This document shows, one piece after another, positions 5,929 through 6,995 of a DNA stretch of 6,995 bases. The DNA lies in assembly GCA_002449555.1 (NCBI GenBank), contig DJXA01000115.1, positions 1-6,995 on the forward strand, written 5' to 3'. The DNA comes from Atopobiaceae bacterium UBA7016 (lineage in GTDB: Bacteria > Actinomycetota > Coriobacteriia > Coriobacteriales > Atopobiaceae). The position numbers and the translations under genes were made by a program. A model generated the notes under the pieces. That model was not told the origin of the DNA. It did not search any database and saw only the letters and a program-made list of their open reading frames with translations. The first letter of the stretch is position 1. Each line of letters begins with the position of its first letter.

Positions 5929-6573
5929 ATGGCCCCCAAGATCAGCACCATCCTCATCGGCGGCGGCCCGTGCTCGGGCAAGACCACGGCCCTGGAGTAC
6001 CTGCGCAAGGGCCTTGAGGTGCGCGGATATCGGCTCATCTTTGTGCCGGAGGCCGCCACGGAGCTCATCAACGGCGGCGTGGCGCCGTGGACCTGCCGCT
6101 CGTACGACGACTTCCAGCGCGCCGTCTTCGAGATGCAGCTGGGCAAGGAGGCCGCCTTCGTCCATGCTGCCGAGCAGATGGATGCCGAGCGTATCGTCAT
6201 CATCTTTGATCGCGGCGTGATGGACCACGCCGGCTACATGACGCCCGAGGGCTTTGAGCAGCTGCTCGCCGACTACCACACCACGCGCGAGGAGCTCTAC
6301 GCCCGCTATGACGTGGTGTTCCATCTGGTGAGCGCCGCGAAGGGCATGGAGGCGGCCTATACGCTGGAGAACAACGCCGCACGCGCCGAGACGCCCGAGC
6401 AGGCCGCAGCCGTGGACGACCGCCTGCTTGCCGCGTGGAAGGACCACCCGAACTTCACGCTCATCAACAATACCGAGATCTTTGCCGACAAGATGGGCGC
6501 GCTTATGCGCGAGGTCTACCACTTCCTCGGCGAGCCCGACGTCCCCTTCCAGGACCCCGTCGTCAACGCATAG
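5929..6573 (+). CDS. P-loop NTPase / small-molecule kinase-like protein (AAA_28 type)
   Basis: A 214-residue soluble P-loop protein of the kind annotated as AAA_28 or 'AAA family ATPase', which resembles nucleoside and NadR-type kinases. The Walker A motif is GGPCSGKTT (12-20) with Lys18. PEAATELINGG (40-50) is a characteristic second block with Glu41. IIFDRGVMDHAGYM (91-104) carries the DRG..D motif with Asp94, Arg95 and Asp99. NNAARAETPEQA (148-159) is a likely lid with Arg152, and HPNFTLINN (173-181) is a conserved C-terminal strand. Relatives are often fused to a CYTH/triphosphate-tunnel domain, but this one ends without it. The substrate is unknown. ATG at 5929 follows GGAAGGAG (5915-5922) by six bases; an earlier in-frame start at 5884 would place this Shine-Dalgarno inside the gene. 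The stop is TAG. It is unlikely to belong to the sugar locus. Confidence 0.85.
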   Translation: MAPKISTILIGGGPCSGKTTALEYLRKGLEVRGYRLIFVPEAATELINGGVAPWTCRSYDDFQRAVFEMQLGKEAAFVHAAEQMDAERIVIIFDRGVMDHAGYMTPEGFEQLLADYHTTREELYARYDVVFHLVSAAKGMEAAYTLENNAARAETPEQAAAVDDRLLAAWKDHPNFTLINNTEIFADKMGALMREVYHFLGEPDVPFQDPVVNA

Positions 6574-6584
6574 CCCTCTCTCGC

Positions 6585-6675
6585 GTGCGGCCCGTGCGGT
6601 TTGGGGGTAGCCCCTAAACCGCACTAGTGACTGTTGTGCGGTTTAGGGGCTACCCCCAAACCGCACGGGCCGCAC
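6585..6675. repeat. Perfect 40-bp inverted repeat with nested hairpins, between convergent genes
   Basis: Bases 6585-6624 are the exact reverse complement of 6636-6675, with an 11-base loop. Each arm is also nearly self-complementary: in the left arm, GTGCGGTTTGGGGG (6594-6607) faces CCCCTAAACCGCAC (6611-6624) with one mismatch, around TAG. The RNA could therefore form one long rod or two adjacent hairpins. It starts 11 bases after the kinase-like gene's stop and ends eight bases from the phosphoesterase gene's stop on the other strand, so it probably acts as a bidirectional terminator. No T-run follows in either direction. A dispersed palindromic element is an alternative. Confidence 0.85.
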
Positions 6676-6683
6676 TACAGCCG

Positions 6684-6995
6684 CTAGTCAACGGGGAGGC
6701 CGTGGTGCAGTGCGCTCCACTCGGCGTCGCTGGGAAGCGCGGCGAGAATCTCCTCCGCGCTGACTGGCGCGTACCCATTGGCGTCAACTCCCACGTCAAA
6801 GCGCCTGACGCCGTGCTCGGCGTTCCACGCGTTGTAGCCACGCATGCCCATGCCGCCATTCTTCGCGTCAAGCGGGGCCACGTCCTCGCCAGGCTCCACC
6901 GACAGGCTATGGATGTGGCCGTGCAGCATGAACGAGCCATGGTACGCGCGGTCCCAGTCGAGCATCGGGTAGTGGCTCATCACGAACTTGTAGCC
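6684..6995 (-). CDS. Metallophosphoesterase (calcineurin-like), 3' part
   Basis: The last 103 residues of a calcineurin-like phosphoesterase, a metal-dependent hydrolase of phosphate esters; the start lies beyond the right edge. Visible family motifs are VMSHYPMLDW (His8 of the visible part) and FMLHGHIHS, with the GHxH metal ligands at residues 27 and 29. The C-terminal block FDVGVDANGYAPVSAEEIL (about 72-90) is typical of small bacterial members of this group. The reading frame is open to base 6995 and stops at TAG (6684-6686). It is convergent with the kinase-like gene across the large palindrome. The substrate cannot be inferred. Confidence 0.85.
   Translation of the reverse strand, partial: GYKFVMSHYPMLDWDRAYHGSFMLHGHIHSLSVEPGEDVAPLDAKNGGMGMRGYNAWNAEHGVRRFDVGVDANGYAPVSAEEILAALPSDAEWSALHHGLPVD

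Noticed and set aside
5752..6624. 290-codon open frame on the minus strand opposite the kinase-like gene
   Set aside because: It is an antisense shadow of a gene with Walker A and DRG motifs; no domain or start signal supports it.
6585..6675. Terminal inverted repeats of an insertion sequence
   Set aside because: The arms are only 11 bases apart, so there is no room for a transposase, and no flanking target duplication is seen.

Overview
This is a high-GC bacterial window with dense coding and GTG/TTG starts beside ATG. A phosphotransferase-system (PTS) sugar transporter in such a high-GC genome, together with long intergenic palindromes, suggests an actinobacterium, perhaps a Coriobacteriia relative of Olsenella/Atopobium/Collinsella. 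That placement is an inference from composition and gene style, since no marker gene is present.

Layout: a perfect 25-bp-arm palindrome (1-56) opens the window. Three minus-strand genes follow, transcribed in the order 4666 to 112. They are a PTS EIIBC permease of the glucose/glucoside superfamily (3248-4666), an intracellular protein of the DUF1593/Sde0182 nucleoside-hydrolase-like family (1488-2984), and an intracellular alpha/beta-hydrolase of the LpqC/CE1-like esterase group (112-1410). A strong hairpin terminator (3193-3225) follows the permease gene. The 263-bp gap between permease and DUF1593 genes carries three 53-bp tandem units, each containing a dyad. A LacI-type regulator (4862-5863, plus strand) is divergent from the permease. 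Beyond it are a small P-loop kinase-like gene (5929-6573, plus) and the 3' part of a metallophosphoesterase gene (6684 to the window edge, minus). These last two converge on a perfect 40-bp-arm palindrome (6585-6675).

How it may work together: the permease, the DUF1593 protein and the esterase look like one small catabolic locus. A sugar or glycoside would be imported and phosphorylated by the PTS, then trimmed inside the cell by two hydrolases that lack signal peptides. No familiar phospho-glycosidase (GH1, GH4, GH32) and no EIIA domain is present. The LacI regulator probably controls the locus and itself through two copies of ACTAAA-N13-TTTAGT, at 4725-4749 and 4838-4862, which sit at the two ends of the divergent intergenic region. 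The kinase-like and phosphoesterase genes look unrelated to sugar uptake.

The strongest candidates for something undescribed are the PTS/DUF1593/esterase pathway, the paired operator, and the covarying 53-bp tandem dyads.
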